Below are positions 38,272 to 49,227 of a stretch of 64,000 bases of DNA, one piece after another; positions within the stretch are counted from its first letter, which is position 1, and the number at the start of each line of letters is the position of its first letter. The stretch covers positions 3,024,501-3,088,500 of the forward strand of contig NC_007912.1 of NCBI RefSeq assembly GCF_000013665.1, read 5' to 3'. The stretch is from Saccharophagus degradans 2-40. Lineage in GTDB: Bacteria; Pseudomonadota; Gammaproteobacteria; Pseudomonadales; Cellvibrionaceae. The notes under the pieces were generated by a model. It searched no databases. It was not told where the DNA came from and saw only the letters and a program-made list of their open reading frames with translations. A program made the position numbers and the translations under genes.

Positions 38272-39168
38272 TTATTCGTCGATAGACAAAGAAAGGAGAT
38301 AAGCCGTTAACACGTGAATTTTTTCTTCACGCAAACGATCTTTTTGAGCTGGCATTTGGTTGGATCGGCCATTGTTAATGGTTTGAGCAATCTCTTCTAA
38401 ACTGCCACCATACAACCAGATGTCATCGGTTAAGTTTGGCGCACCAACAGCTTGTACACCCTTACCTTTGGCGCCGTGACAAGCTGCGCAATTTTGAGCG
38501 AATAAAGGTTTACCTTGCGCCGCTTTTTCTGCGTTGTGCTCTGCACCTGAAAGACTTAACACGTAGTTAGCAACTAACTGGGTTTTCTCATCACCCAAAA
38601 TGTTGCCCCAAGCCGGCATACTACCCTGACGACCGTGAGTAATACTCTCTTTAATCTTCTCTGGGGTGCCGCCGTATAACCAGTCTTTATCGGTTAAGTT
38701 AGGGAAACCAAAGTTACCACCAGCATCTGCACCGTGACAAACCGCGCAGTTGTTTGCGAATAAACGCACACCCATTTTCATGGCTGCGCCATCGTGCATT
38801 AACTCGGTTACTGGCGTATTGGCGTAAAGTTCAAAAGTTTCGGCAACTTCTTCGTAGCCTTTCTCTTGATCGTGTTTAAGCTCGCCTACAGACGTCCAGT
38901 TTAAAATACCTTTATATGAACCCAACCCAGGGTAAATAATAAGGTAGATCGCACCGAAAATCATGGTGCCAATAAATAATTTAAACCACCACAATGGTAA
39001 CGGGTTATCGTACTCTTCAATGCCATCGTAAACGTGGCCAGTGGTACGGTTCTCGGCCTCTTCATCGTCAGATACCGCAACTTTGCGGTTAGCCATAAGC
39101 ACCCAAAATACAAGCGCTAGGCACGCGAGGGTTAACCCTATAATCCAAAAATTCCAAAAAATGCTCAT
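38272..39168 (-). CDS. ccoP: cbb3 oxidase dihaem subunit III
   Basis: 298 residues with two N-terminal membrane spans and two periplasmic cytochrome c domains, each with a CxxCH motif (CAVCHG, CAACHG) and a distal Met region (GSMPAWG, NQMPAQ). It brings electrons to CcoO and CcoN. It overlaps ccoQ by four bases. Confidence 0.95.
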   Translation of the reverse strand: MSIFWNFWIIGLTLACLALVFWVLMANRKVAVSDDEEAENRTTGHVYDGIEEYDNPLPLWWFKLFIGTMIFGAIYLIIYPGLGSYKGILNWTSVGELKHDQEKGYEEVAETFELYANTPVTELMHDGAAMKMGVRLFANNCAVCHGADAGGNFGFPNLTDKDWLYGGTPEKIKESITHGRQGSMPAWGNILGDEKTQLVANYVLSLSGAEHNAEKAAQGKPLFAQNCAACHGAKGKGVQAVGAPNLTDDIWLYGGSLEEIAQTINNGRSNQMPAQKDRLREEKIHVLTAYLLSLSIDE

Positions 39169-39392
39169 TGTTGTTCGTCTCGCTTCTCTTCATTCTCGGC
39201 GTTAGCAGAATGAAGTTGGTTATCTTTTTTCTGCGCGTCAGATTTGTTTTCATCTTCGCCGTCGGCAAACGGTAAGTTCGCGTCTTCTTCAAAGCGTTTT
39301 TTACGGCTGGGGGCAAATGCCCACCAGCACACGCCCGCAAAAGCGATGAACATAAAAACAACAGATAAACCGCGCAAATTACTAATTTCCAT
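39165..39392 (-). CDS. ccoQ: cbb3 oxidase small subunit IV
   Basis: 75 residues: one membrane span (LSVVFMFIAFAGVCWWAFAPSRKKRFEEDANLPF is the family core), then an acidic tail rich in Glu, Asp and Asn. CcoQ stabilises the complex. It is tightly packed between ccoO and ccoP. Confidence 0.92.
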   Translation of the reverse strand: MEISNLRGLSVVFMFIAFAGVCWWAFAPSRKKRFEEDANLPFADGEDENKSDAQKKDNQLHSANAENEEKRDEQQ

Positions 39393-39397
39393 AGGAA

Positions 39398-40009
39398 TTA
39401 CCGCTTATGGGTGAATAGCAAACCAAGTTGTTGCAAATACGCAACTAGCGCATCAATTTCAGTAACGCCTTTAACAGCTTCCTGAGCACCAGCTATATCT
39501 TCATCGGTGTATGGCACACCAACTTTGCGTAACGCTTCCATCTTTTTAGCGGTGTATTTGCCATCTAGCTTGGCATCAAACAACCATGGGAAAGCTGGCA
39601 TATTGGATTCTGGCACTACGTTGCGCGGGTTGTACAAATGCGCTTTGTGCCAAGTATCGCTGTAGCGTTGACCTACACGAGCCAAATCCGGGCCTGTGCG
39701 CTTAGAGCCCCATAAAAATGGATGCTCATAAACAGATTCACCGGCTACCGAGTAATGACCGTAACGCTCAACTTCAGCGCGCAATGGACGCACCATTTGG
39801 GTGTGACACACGTGGCAGCCTTCGCGAATGTATATGTCGCGACCTTCAAGTTCTACGGCTGCCAACGGCTTTAGGTTCTCTACTGGCTCGGAAGTTTGCG
39901 GCAAAAAGAATTGCGGCACAATTTCCACCAAGCTACCAAAACTAATAGCAACAATTACCAGTACAACCATTAAACCGATGTTCTTTTCAACTATGTCATG
40001 ATTCTTCAT
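39398..40009 (-). CDS. ccoO: cbb3 oxidase monohaem subunit II
   Basis: 203 residues with one N-terminal membrane anchor and a CxxCH haem c motif ([16 protein letters not shown]). The axial Met candidate lies in [12 protein letters not shown]. The protein is complete. It lies 11 bases downstream of ccoN. Confidence 0.95.
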   Translation of the reverse strand: MKNHDIVEKNIGLMVVLVIVAISFGSLVEIVPQFFLPQTSEPVENLKPLAAVELEGRDIYIREGCHVCHTQMVRPLRAEVERYGHYSVAGESVYEHPFLWGSKRTGPDLARVGQRYSDTWHKAHLYNPRNVVPESNMPAFPWLFDAKLDGKYTAKKMEALRKVGVPYTDEDIAGAQEAVKGVTEIDALVAYLQQLGLLFTHKR

Positions 40010-40020
40010 TGTCGGTCTCC

Positions 40021-41493
40021 TTAGGCTTGCGCTGGTTCTGCAACGGTTTCTTCTTCTGCATCGTTCATAGTGCGGTAGGCGTTATACGCCATTAAGCACA
40101 TACCAACTAAGAAAAACGCACCGCCAAGAAAACGAACAAAGTAACCTGGGTAGCTCGCTTCAACAGAGTCAACAAAGCTGTAAGTCAAGCTGCCATCGGC
40201 GTTGTATGCACGCCACATAATGCCCTGCATCAAACCGTTTACCCACATAGAGCAGATGTATAAAACAGTACCCACGGTAGCTAACCAGAAGTGCGTGTTA
40301 ATAAGCTTCACACTCCACATAGTGGCTTTGCGAGATAAGATTGGAATCATGTGGTACAAGGCACCAAAGCTAATCATTGCAACCCAACCTAATGCACCTG
40401 CGTGTACGTGACCAATAGTCCAATCGGTATCGTGCGATAAGGCGTTTACAGTCTTAATAGACATCATTGGGCCTTCAAAGGTAGACATACCGTAGAACGA
40501 CAATGAAACCACTAAGAAACGCAATGTTGGGTCGGTGCGCAATTTGTGCCACGCGCCAGAAAGAGTCATTACACCGTTAATCATGCCACCCCAAGAAGGC
40601 GCTAGCAGAATCAAAGACATCACCATACCTAAAGACTGTGCCCAGTCGGGTAACGCAGAATAATGCAAATGGTGAGCACCAGCCCAAATATAGATAGAAA
40701 TTAGAGCCCAGAAGTGAACAATAGAAAGCTGGTAGGAATAAACCGGACGATCCGCTTGCTTAGGCACAAAGTAATACATCATGCCCAAGAAGCCCGCTGT
40801 TAAGAAGAAGCCCACAGCGTTGTGGCCATACCACCATTGGATCATCGCATCCATGGCGCCAGCATAGGCAGAGTAAGACTTAGTAAGCGATACGGGAACA
40901 GCCGCACTGTTAACGATATGCAAAATAGCAACAGTTACGATGAATGCACCGAAGAACCAGTTAGCTACGTAAATATGCGAGGTCTTACGCTTAACAATGG
41001 TGCCAAAAAACACAATAGCGTAAGAGACCCACACTAACGCAATAAGAATATCAATTGGCCACTCTAGTTCGGCATATTCTTTGGTAGTAGTTAACCCCAT
41101 TGGCAAAGTAATAGCAGCAGAAACAATAACTAACTGCCAACCCCAAAAGGTAAACGGCACTAAAAAGCCACCAAACAGTTTTGCCTGACAGGTGCGCTGC
41201 ACCACATAGTACGAGGTTGCAAACAACGCACAGCCACCAAATGCAAAAATTACCGAGTTGGTATGCAATGGGCGAAGTCGTCCAAAGTGACTGTATGGTT
41301 GGAAAAAGTCGTTGAGTTCTGGCCACATTAGCTGGGCGGCGATAAGCACCCCCATACCCATGCCAAACACACCCCAAACAATTGCCATGGCGCTGAACTG
41401 CCGCACCACCTGGTAATTATATTTATCGTCCAACGCAGGAGTCGCTCCCGCGCTAGATTCAAGCCCCGAATGGGAAGCCTGATCGCTGGTCAT
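40021..41493 (-). CDS. ccoN: cbb3 oxidase catalytic subunit I
   Basis: 490 residues with about 12 membrane spans and the haem-copper oxidase core. The haem and CuB histidines lie in [37 protein letters not shown] and [11 protein letters not shown]. It reduces oxygen with high affinity. I choose the ATG at 41493, seven bases after GAAGG, over a GTG two codons upstream. It is the first gene of ccoNOQP, behind an FNR/Anr-type promoter. Confidence 0.95.
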   Translation of the reverse strand: MTSDQASHSGLESSAGATPALDDKYNYQVVRQFSAMAIVWGVFGMGMGVLIAAQLMWPELNDFFQPYSHFGRLRPLHTNSVIFAFGGCALFATSYYVVQRTCQAKLFGGFLVPFTFWGWQLVIVSAAITLPMGLTTTKEYAELEWPIDILIALVWVSYAIVFFGTIVKRKTSHIYVANWFFGAFIVTVAILHIVNSAAVPVSLTKSYSAYAGAMDAMIQWWYGHNAVGFFLTAGFLGMMYYFVPKQADRPVYSYQLSIVHFWALISIYIWAGAHHLHYSALPDWAQSLGMVMSLILLAPSWGGMINGVMTLSGAWHKLRTDPTLRFLVVSLSFYGMSTFEGPMMSIKTVNALSHDTDWTIGHVHAGALGWVAMISFGALYHMIPILSRKATMWSVKLINTHFWLATVGTVLYICSMWVNGLMQGIMWRAYNADGSLTYSFVDSVEASYPGYFVRFLGGAFFLVGMCLMAYNAYRTMNDAEEETVAEPAQA

Positions 41494-41642
41494 AGTCACA
41501 CCTTCTCTTTAAATTTAAAAACAAATTCTGTATGTACCAACACATAGTTATTTGACGGGGCCAAGCATAGTATTGGCGCACTGTTACACTAATTAGCGCC
41601 GCCCTAACTTTCTAACGGACACGACTTCGCACCATAGGCTCG

Positions 41643-41691
41643 AACCCATAAGTATAGGGAGCCGTATCGCTGTGCGATTGATGTAGGTCAA
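41643..41691 (-). promoter_or_regulatory. FNR/Anr-activated promoter of ccoNOQP
   Basis: On the lower strand TTGACCTACATCAA (41678-41691) matches the FNR/Anr site TTGAT-N4-ATCAA at nine of ten positions. A TATACT -10 box lies at 41651-41656, 31 bases centre to centre. This is the spacing of a class II site centred at -41.5, giving a start near 41643 and a leader of about 150 bases. Confidence 0.8.
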
Positions 41692-41886
41692 ATAACATAG
41701 TTTTCTCCACTCACTTACCGCATTTAGCAAGTAATACGACGAGTAAAGATTAGTTTTTGTTCTTATTAGCCTATTTTGTATTTGTTAGGTAAAACAGATA
41801 CGAAAATAGCTAAGGGAAGTTTACCAACACCAGTGAAGCGCTTTTGGCTGCATCAGTAAGGTTAGCAAACCCCTCGGATTATGCGT

Positions 41887-41909
41887 AAAAAACTGTGTTA
41901 CAGCAGTTT
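41887..41909 (-). terminator. possible intrinsic terminator overlapping the argG stop
   Basis: In the leftward transcript AAACTG pairs with CAGTTT over an eight-base loop that contains the argG stop codon, followed by six U residues. The stem is short, so strength is uncertain. Confidence 0.45.
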
Positions 41910-43127
41910 ACGTCCCTTCTGAGCTGCAATACGCATTCTCAGAGCATTGAGTTTAATAAAGCCTTCGGCATCTTTCTGGTTGTAAGCACCAGCATCGTCT
42001 TCGAATGTTGCTATTTTTTCGTCAAATAGGCTGTCGTTAGAACGACGACCCACAACGGTTACGCTACCTTTATACAATTTAACCCGCACATCGCCATTTA
42101 CTGGGCCTTGCGAGTTATCGATAGCGGTTTGTAACATTTGACGCTCTGGGCTCCACCAGTAACCGTTATAAATCATTTCGGCGTACTTGGGCATTAATGA
42201 ATCTTTAAGGTGAGCCACTTCGCGATCGAGAGTAATAGATTCGATTGCTCTGTGAGCGCGCAATATAATGGTGCCCCCTGGGGTTTCGTAACAACCGCGA
42301 GACTTCATGCCTACATAGCGGTTTTCTACGATATCTAAACGACCCACGCCGTGTGCACCACCGCGCTTGTTCAAGGTTTCGAGTACAGTGGCAGGAGACA
42401 TTTCTACGCCGTCGATGGCAACAATATCACCGTGCTTGAAGGTAAGCTCAAGGTATTCAGGCTGATCTGGCGCAGCTTCTGGGCTAACACTCCAGCGCCA
42501 CATGTCTTCTTCTGCTTCTGCCCATGGATCTTCCAAAATACCGCCTTCATAAGAAATGTGCAGTAAGTTAGCATCCATAGAGTAAGGCGATTTCTTCTTC
42601 GCTTTGGTGTAATCAACAGGAATATTGTGCTTAGCGCAGTAGTCCATAAGGGTTTCGCGGGAAGTTAAATCCCAATCGCGCCATGGGGCAATAACATGAA
42701 TGCCAGGCTTAAGGGCGTATGCACCCAGCTCAAAACGCACCTGATCGTTACCTTTACCAGTCGCACCATGAGAAATGGCATCAGCACCAGTTTCGTTGGC
42801 AATTTCAATTAAGCGCTTAGCAATAAGTGGGCGTGCAATAGAGGTACCTAGAAGGTATTCACCTTCATAGATAGTATTCGCGCGGAACATTGGGAATACG
42901 TAATCGCGTACGAACTCTTCGCGCAAGTCATCAATGTAAATTTCTTTCACACCCAACGCTTCGGCTTTAGCACGCGCGGGCTCCACTTCTTCACCTTGGC
43001 CAATATCAGCGGTAAAGGTCACTACTTCACAGTTGTAGGTCTCTTGTAACCATTTAACAATTACAGAAGTATCCAAGCCGCCAGAATAGGCTAGAACAAC
43101 TTTTTTGATCGAACTGTTTGTAGACAT
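41898..43127 (-). CDS. argG: argininosuccinate synthase
   Basis: Joins citrulline and aspartate with ATP in arginine synthesis. 409 residues of the short bacterial type, with the ATP pyrophosphatase P-loop [15 protein letters not shown] at 14-28, [15 protein letters not shown] and [26 protein letters not shown] site sits seven bases before the ATG. It is separate from argD-argF, 18 kb away. Confidence 0.97.
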   Translation of the reverse strand: MSTNSSIKKVVLAYSGGLDTSVIVKWLQETYNCEVVTFTADIGQGEEVEPARAKAEALGVKEIYIDDLREEFVRDYVFPMFRANTIYEGEYLLGTSIARPLIAKRLIEIANETGADAISHGATGKGNDQVRFELGAYALKPGIHVIAPWRDWDLTSRETLMDYCAKHNIPVDYTKAKKKSPYSMDANLLHISYEGGILEDPWAEAEEDMWRWSVSPEAAPDQPEYLELTFKHGDIVAIDGVEMSPATVLETLNKRGGAHGVGRLDIVENRYVGMKSRGCYETPGGTIILRAHRAIESITLDREVAHLKDSLMPKYAEMIYNGYWWSPERQMLQTAIDNSQGPVNGDVRVKLYKGSVTVVGRRSNDSLFDEKIATFEDDAGAYNQKDAEGFIKLNALRMRIAAQKGRKLL

Positions 43128-43530
43128 ACGAACTCCGCTACAGACGGCCAGCTAAATGGCGCAGAAAAAGAAAAAAGGGATTGATGAACAAGGTTCCAGC
43201 ACTAAAGCACTTGGCCCTAATTCTGGGGGCGCAATTGTATACGCTACACGCGCCAAATAACAGTATTGCGCTCCATAATTGAGCGCAATTGATCAACCAA
43301 TTAGCCTAAAAACGCCATTAGAGGTATTTAGCTTCCATTTTCCCATAGGTATTTGCGCAAAAGCCCTAACAAAGAAGCACGTACCGAATGCCCTGACCGA
43401 TTTGTTTATGATACATTTAGTTGGTACCCGCACCACTATTCGAACGAACACACGCGGTTTACATAATATGGAAACAAGCCCCAGCAATTGAGTGCTAGGC
43501 CCAGATATAATGACACGATTGGATTGATAC
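43128..43530. promoter_or_regulatory. divergent region between argG and the transglutaminase-like gene
   Basis: Holds both promoters. A 9-bp perfect hairpin (ATTGCGCTC / GAGCGCAAT, 43265-43289) lies about 140 bases upstream of argG. A consensus TATAAT at 43506-43511 could be the -10 for the rightward gene, without a convincing -35. No clear arginine operator is visible. A short open frame at 43279-43491 looks non-coding. Confidence 0.4.
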
Positions 43531-45792
43531 ATGACCTTTTTACCCCCGCGCAGCTTTTCATCACCTTTGCACCTTGCCACCCTTTTTATCCTCTGCTTTT
43601 TTTGCGGTATCGCACATACAGAGCCCAAACCCATGCAGGAGCCACCGGTAAAAGCTAGCCTCGCGCCGTCGCTGCAAGCACAAGCCCAAATACCCGCCAC
43701 TGCGCACGAAGCGGAGGTGCTGCACGCAATCAATACCAGCAGCGTCAAGGCCAGCGGCCACTGGGAGCAGCAAAATTACTACTCCATACGTATCAATACA
43801 CTCGAAGCCGCGCGCGATTACGGCCGCCTAGCCATTCAATACAACCATTACTATTCGAATACAAGCCTCGACTTCGCTCGCGTGCGCTCTGCAACCGGTA
43901 AAATCAACAACCTCGCCAGCGATGCCGTGCAGGTGCGAGTAACGGGAGGCGGGCAAGATTTCTATTCCGACAGCAGTGAATTGGTTTTTTCTCTGCCCGA
44001 TGTTTCTCCTGGCTCAATTATCGAGTTTCAGTATTCGCAAACCAGTAACGAGCTAGCCTTTCCCGAGCTTTTCACCGAAAGAGCCATGCCCTACTGGTTT
44101 CAAGCCAAAGTGGGCAATGACGGCTGGCGAGGCGACTATGTTCATAACTACAGCCTCACTCTCAATGCGCCTAGCGATCTTACCCTCCACACCAAAGCGT
44201 TCATGGGGTTCCCCGCCAAAGCAAAAACCAAAAAAGCGAATGGCATCACTACCCGCACCTGGAGCATTAATAAGGTTGCCCCACTCTACCCAGAAAGCTG
44301 GAGCGAAGACCTGCACAAGCTTGCCCCCATGCTACGTATATCCACGCTCAATAACTGGAGCGCTGTGGATGCATGGACTTGGAGCAACGTGAAGGACAAG
44401 ATCCAGCCAACCGACGAACTTAAAGCCATTGTTTCAAGCTTCAACCTAGCCGAAAACGCGACGAGAGAAGAAAAGATTCGAGCGGTATACAGCTACTTAC
44501 AATCCAATATTCGGTATGTGTTCGCCCACTTGGGCCGCGGTGGCTATGAACCCCACTTCGCCAATGAAATTGTTGCCAATAATTACGGCGACTGTAAGGA
44601 TCAAACCGTTGTAGGCGTAGCGCTTTTGCGCATGCTAGGTGTACACGCTCTTCCCGCGCTGGTAGAAACAGCTTCGGCTGGCCGCAGCGATACAACGCTG
44701 GTCAATCTCATCTTCGACCACATGATAATTTACATACCAGCCAGTGGAAACTACGCCCCCATCTGGATGGATACCACTGGCGATCGCAGCTTATACCCAG
44801 GTATGTCTAACTACGCCAAAGGTCAAACGGCTTTAATCGTCGATGGCACTGGCGGCAAGCTCACCACCATCAACGAAGGCTTTGTAGATGACTACGCACA
44901 CGTAAAGCTAGATTATCACCGTCCACACAATGGCGAAATGCAAGTTGATGTACGCATAGAACTATCAGGCTTTTTCGAGCAAAACATTCGCAACTGGTGG
45001 ATTCACAACAACGATAGAGAAACCGATATTTCAAACTTTCTCTCTTCGCTATTTAGCAATTCGCTCGACTTTAGTGTTGTAGGCAACGTTAAAAACAGCG
45101 AGAAACTTTGGCAACCAGCATATATAGAAGGCACGTTAACGTTTAAAAATAGTGAAGATAACTTTGAAACTTTAGGCGCGAGTTTTGGCCAAGCAAATAA
45201 TTTGTTTGGCAATTACTCCAGCATGCAAATTCCAGATACAAGAAAGAATGCGTACTGGGACGTAACTGAATGGAAGCTCTATTCCACCTCTACTTTTCGT
45301 GGTACCGATCACACCATCCCCACGTTGTTAGGTGCCAGTGACGATATGACCACCCCATACTTCACCTTAAAACAAAAAGGCGAAGTAAAAGGTAACGATT
45401 ATGTGGTAACCATGGAATTCACCAAACCCATGCACCATTTAAGCGTTAAAGAATATCAAGATTACTACGCTCAGCTAACAAAGCTAAACCAAATAGGCTC
45501 GTGGATGGTAAGCCAGCGGGCCGCACCTGCAGACTCGGGTCTGGCAGAGCTAGAAAATATAAAAAGTAAAAATGGCGAGAAAAGTTTCTCCTATCAACTA
45601 GCGCTAGCACGCCACCGCATTGAGCTAGGCAACTTCGAAAAGGCGCTGGAGCCCGCGAAAAAAGCAGTGGCGCTAAACAAAAAGAGTGGCGAGGCATGGC
45701 ACGTACTCGGCATGGTTCAGGGCTTCAATTCATTAATTGAAGATTCAATGGCATCGTTTGAAAAAGCAGAGAGCCTGGGTTACTTGCCCTAA
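43531..45792 (+). CDS. secreted DUF3857/transglutaminase-like protein with TPR tail
   Basis: 753 residues with a signal peptide (about 1-31, ending GIAHT). The N-terminal half fits DUF3857 (YNHYYSNTSLDFARVRSATG, VSPGSIIEFQYSQ). A transglutaminase-like core follows with a plausible catalytic triad C355 (YGDCKD), H397 (FDHMI) and D414 (WMDTTG). The C-terminus carries TPR-like helices (YQLALARHRIELGNFEKALEPAKKAV). It is likely periplasmic; such proteins are mostly of unknown substrate. It lies 47 bases upstream of a TPR lipoprotein gene and is probably co-transcribed with it. Confidence 0.8.
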   Translation: MTFLPPRSFSSPLHLATLFILCFFCGIAHTEPKPMQEPPVKASLAPSLQAQAQIPATAHEAEVLHAINTSSVKASGHWEQQNYYSIRINTLEAARDYGRLAIQYNHYYSNTSLDFARVRSATGKINNLASDAVQVRVTGGGQDFYSDSSELVFSLPDVSPGSIIEFQYSQTSNELAFPELFTERAMPYWFQAKVGNDGWRGDYVHNYSLTLNAPSDLTLHTKAFMGFPAKAKTKKANGITTRTWSINKVAPLYPESWSEDLHKLAPMLRISTLNNWSAVDAWTWSNVKDKIQPTDELKAIVSSFNLAENATREEKIRAVYSYLQSNIRYVFAHLGRGGYEPHFANEIVANNYGDCKDQTVVGVALLRMLGVHALPALVETASAGRSDTTLVNLIFDHMIIYIPASGNYAPIWMDTTGDRSLYPGMSNYAKGQTALIVDGTGGKLTTINEGFVDDYAHVKLDYHRPHNGEMQVDVRIELSGFFEQNIRNWWIHNNDRETDISNFLSSLFSNSLDFSVVGNVKNSEKLWQPAYIEGTLTFKNSEDNFETLGASFGQANNLFGNYSSMQIPDTRKNAYWDVTEWKLYSTSTFRGTDHTIPTLLGASDDMTTPYFTLKQKGEVKGNDYVVTMEFTKPMHHLSVKEYQDYYAQLTKLNQIGSWMVSQRAAPADSGLAELENIKSKNGEKSFSYQLALARHRIELGNFEKALEPAKKAVALNKKSGEAWHVLGMVQGFNSLIEDSMASFEKAESLGYLP

Positions 45793-45839
45793 CCCATAAC
45801 GCTTAAAAATAACGACACCAAGGACCATGGACTACAACA

Positions 45840-47186
45840 ATGAAAAACAAATATACCAATACCCTAAGCCGTGCAGTGACAATTGCGGCGACTGTGCTCG
45901 CTTTAAGCAGCTGCGGGACCAATGCCCCCAAACAAGACACCCCCGCCTTTAAAAAGCCTCTTACCGCCTTCGATTATTTCGACATGGGCGCAGAGCAATA
46001 CAATCGCTGGGAGCAAACCGAGCAGCTTATGCCGCTGCTATTAGCCGAAAAGCTATTTGCTAAATCGCTGGCCATGCAACCAGACAACATTAACATCCAA
46101 CAAGCTCATTACGACACGCTAATGTGGGCCAGCTTTTGGAAAAATGATTATTCCGAGCAAGAAGTAGAAGCCGCGTTTAACGCGCTAAACCCGTTTATAC
46201 GGCAAGATGTGAGCTCGCCGGCCAAAATCAGTTATGCTCGCTTGAGCGGCGACGCAAGCGCAGACACTCTTATTCCTATTTTATTTCGCGCCATCCAACA
46301 GCAGCCGCGCAATGCGCACACTTGGAAAGAGCTAAGCGAACAATACGCTGAAAAGGAACACGACTGGATGGCCGTAGCCGCTGCTGAGCATGCGGTAAAA
46401 TACGCACCAGACGACCCAGAAAACAACCAACGTTTAGCCTACGCAATAAATGGAGTGATTGAATCTCGCGCATGTAACTTCGAACAAAAACCACTTCTTA
46501 AGCGCTCAGCCTACTACGGTGCAAAAGCCGCAGCGGCAGACAAAGAAAACGCTGACACCGCGGGCCTAGTAGGCTTGCAATACCTACGACTAGGCTTACA
46601 CCCTTTAGCGCATAAATTTGCAGCGCAAGCCTATTCCTTAGAGCAAGACGCTTGGAACGGCTCGCTGCTAATAGATACCTATATAAACTTAAATAAATAC
46701 CAAGAAGCCGCCGAACTTGCGCAAACTTTATTAAGCAATGGCTTAAAGTACGCCGAGCCCTACCGCGACTTTGCGCTCTACAAAGCCAGCACTGGCCACT
46801 GGGATGAAGCTTCGCTTGAATACCGTAAGCTTGTAAAAAAAGACCCAGAGAATATTTATTACAATTTAATCGCAAACTGGCTGCAGTCTATTTCGAACAA
46901 CACCCCACTGCCACTTATGCTAGAAAACGTGCAACTTAATAACGACTGGGAAAAGATACTCTACAATTACCTAACTGCAGAAAAAGCGCCAGCGACAACG
47001 CCAGTAGATCAAGCCAAAGATGTATGTGAACTGGCCGATGCACACTTTTATACCGCGATGCGCTTTTGGCGCGACGGCGATAGTGCCAAAACCCAACAGC
47101 ACTTAAAGCTTGCTCGCAAACAGGGGGCCACTTGGTTTCAAGAACATTTCTGGGCGGGTGTACTACTAAAAGAATTACCTATGTAA
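45840..47186 (+). CDS. TPR-containing lipoprotein of unknown function
   Basis: 448 residues with a lipoprotein signal (lipobox LSSC, lipidated Cys at about residue 25). The rest is alpha-helical with several tetratricopeptide-like repeats (AKSLAMQPDNINIQQAHYD, AAEHAVKYAPDDPENNQRLA, EYRKLVKKDPENIYYN). It probably forms a pair with the preceding transglutaminase-like protein at the cell envelope. The function is unknown. Confidence 0.75.
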   Translation: MKNKYTNTLSRAVTIAATVLALSSCGTNAPKQDTPAFKKPLTAFDYFDMGAEQYNRWEQTEQLMPLLLAEKLFAKSLAMQPDNINIQQAHYDTLMWASFWKNDYSEQEVEAAFNALNPFIRQDVSSPAKISYARLSGDASADTLIPILFRAIQQQPRNAHTWKELSEQYAEKEHDWMAVAAAEHAVKYAPDDPENNQRLAYAINGVIESRACNFEQKPLLKRSAYYGAKAAAADKENADTAGLVGLQYLRLGLHPLAHKFAAQAYSLEQDAWNGSLLIDTYINLNKYQEAAELAQTLLSNGLKYAEPYRDFALYKASTGHWDEASLEYRKLVKKDPENIYYNLIANWLQSISNNTPLPLMLENVQLNNDWEKILYNYLTAEKAPATTPVDQAKDVCELADAHFYTAMRFWRDGDSAKTQQHLKLARKQGATWFQEHFWAGVLLKELPM

Positions 47187-47303
47187 CCTAACAAAGTAAC
47201 AGCAATAAAGTAACACCCGAAAAAACACAACCTTCCGACAACATGGTTAGCTAACCGCGGTTATGCTAACCAAATAACAACAAACGGACACAGGCGCATA
47301 GCA

Positions 47304-47975
47304 ATGAAGTTATCACTTAACGAAACCCGCGTTATTGGCGTATTAATTGAAAAGGAAGTTACCACCCCCGACCAATACCCAATGTCACTTAACGCCTTAA
47401 CCAATGCATGCAACCAAAAAACAAATCGAGAACCGGTTTTAAACCTCTCCGAAACCGAAGTGCAAGAGAGTTTAGATGCATTGGCAAAGCAAGGGTTAGT
47501 GGTCGAGTCTAGAGTCGGCAATCGCATACCCAAGTACAAACATAGGTTTTGCAATAGCGAATTTGGCGAGCTGCAATTCACCAAGCAAGAGCTAGCAATT
47601 GTATGCACGCTTTTTTTGCGCGGCGCTCAAACACCCGGGGAGCTGCGCACTCGCACAAATAGACTGTGTACATTTGCCGATGTGCAGGAAACAGAAAAGG
47701 TACTTCAGGGCCTCATTGACCATAGCCGCGGTAGCTATGTGGTAAAACTGGAGCGCGAGCCAGGCAAGCGCGAATCGCGTTACGCCCATCTTTTTAGTGG
47801 CGATGCAGCCACAACAGTTGCGCAAATACCGGCAACCACCAATACTTCAACCCCAGCGCAAAGCAATAGTCCACAAAACAATGCAGAACTGCTTGAACGA
47901 GTAGAAATGCTTGAATTAACAGTAGAAGAGTTACAGAACCAAATAAATAAATTAGTCGAACAACTTGGCGGCTAA
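47304..47975 (+). CDS. yceH: YceH/DUF480 family protein
   Basis: 223 residues. The two winged-helix domains of the family are clear: [37 protein letters not shown] and [21 protein letters not shown] Thr/Gln/Asn-rich linker then leads to a C-terminal coiled coil ([26 protein letters not shown]). The molecular function is not established. It stands alone between the TPR lipoprotein and motY. Confidence 0.9.
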   Translation: MKLSLNETRVIGVLIEKEVTTPDQYPMSLNALTNACNQKTNREPVLNLSETEVQESLDALAKQGLVVESRVGNRIPKYKHRFCNSEFGELQFTKQELAIVCTLFLRGAQTPGELRTRTNRLCTFADVQETEKVLQGLIDHSRGSYVVKLEREPGKRESRYAHLFSGDAATTVAQIPATTNTSTPAQSNSPQNNAELLERVEMLELTVEELQNQINKLVEQLGG

Positions 47976-48043
47976 CTAACCGGGGCCACTAAATTTTTAA
48001 CTGCTAGCAATTAGTAGTTTATTACTAGCCATTAGCGGCCCTT

Positions 48044-49033
48044 CTATTGTTCGTTCGCATCGCCGGCATGGGCGCGCTGACCATCCCCCACTGCGGCAGC
48101 AGTGTCGCTTTTACCCCCTAGAGGCAAAACATCTATTTCTTCAATGCGCTCTAAGCGCACTGTTACGCGTCGGTTGCGCGCCCTGCCGTTTACCGTGGCA
48201 TTACTAGCTACTGGGTAGCGCTCGCCATGCCAACGAATCACAATCCAATCTTCGGGTATACCACGGCGCTTCAAATAAGTAGAAACAAGTTCGGCCCGCG
48301 TTTTCGACAGTTCTAAATTCTCGGCCCTATCGCCATTACTGTCGGTGTGACCGTCGATATAAAACATCCTCAACTTATTGTCGTGTTTCACCAACGCAAG
48401 AATTTTATCTAATTGCCGCTGCAATCCGGGGCTGAGCACATCGGTTTCACCTGGCTCAAAATACAAAGCCGTGCGCTTTAGCTGATCAAAATTGGCGGGC
48501 AGTAAACCTGCCAAGCAATCCAAATAACGGCGATAGGCTTTCTTAAAGCCAATACTAGACAGCGCCAGCTCAGCCTCTTCGGCCTCGCTGTTAAACCAAA
48601 CTTTTTGCTTTATGGCTACCTCGTTGCCCTCACTTAACTCGGCCATCATGCGCTCGGCCCAAGTAGTATCTAACCACAGCGGCCACTTACCCTGTTTAAT
48701 GGGCGCCGCCCCCATAAGACTTTCGCGCTCTTCTTCATTGGGGTTAAACCACACAGGTATTCGCGTCGTTAGCTTGGCCTCGCCCGCCTTAAAACGAGAG
48801 GCCTTAGCACTTAGGAAAAAGCCAGACCGTTCACCCGCACGGGTACGAAATACCGCTTTGCCGTAGTAAGGCACCGTGTGTTCAAGCCTACATTCAAACA
48901 CCGAGCTGCGCGCCTCCCACTCACTGGTATTAATATGGTTGGAATAGGTAACCGCCTGCGCCGGCAACGACACAAGTAAGCACACCCAAAACCCAACCCA
49001 AATATCACGCATAACTGGCGTCCCAATAGACAT
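48044..49033 (-). CDS. motY: MotY-like OmpA-family flagellar T-ring protein
   Basis: About 322-329 residues. A signal peptide (SLPAQA end) precedes an N-terminal MotY domain and a C-terminal OmpA peptidoglycan-binding domain (FYIDGHTDSNGDRAENLELSKTRAELVSTYLKRRG, NGRARNRRVTVRL). MotY anchors the T ring that holds sodium-type stators in Vibrio and Pseudomonas. The ATG at 49012 (second Met) has a better ribosome site than the one at 49033. No other flagellar gene is nearby; an argG-motY-pyrC-rnt order is known to me from Pseudomonas, which supports the identity. Confidence 0.8.
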   Translation of the reverse strand: MSIGTPVMRDIWVGFWVCLLVSLPAQAVTYSNHINTSEWEARSSVFECRLEHTVPYYGKAVFRTRAGERSGFFLSAKASRFKAGEAKLTTRIPVWFNPNEEERESLMGAAPIKQGKWPLWLDTTWAERMMAELSEGNEVAIKQKVWFNSEAEEAELALSSIGFKKAYRRYLDCLAGLLPANFDQLKRTALYFEPGETDVLSPGLQRQLDKILALVKHDNKLRMFYIDGHTDSNGDRAENLELSKTRAELVSTYLKRRGIPEDWIVIRWHGERYPVASNATVNGRARNRRVTVRLERIEEIDVLPLGGKSDTAAAVGDGQRAHAGDANEQ

Positions 49034-49227
49034 TAAACGGCACTACGCACCCTCTCCTATAGGATTTCGGCAGCGCGAGGGGAAACTTTAGAACGATGCA
49101 ATAAAAGTGGAATTAAGGTAGCATGCAAGCCACACACAAAACGCCGACTCGCAACATGCGCAGAAATCGGCAACAACGCTAACCGCCTGTGGCCACAGGC
49201 TTGAATGCCAATAAGCAGCAAGAACTC

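Noticed and set aside
43279-43491. 70-residue frame between argG and the transglutaminase-like gene
   Set aside because: It has no ribosome site and no recognisable pattern, and it lies across a hairpin in the divergent promoter region.
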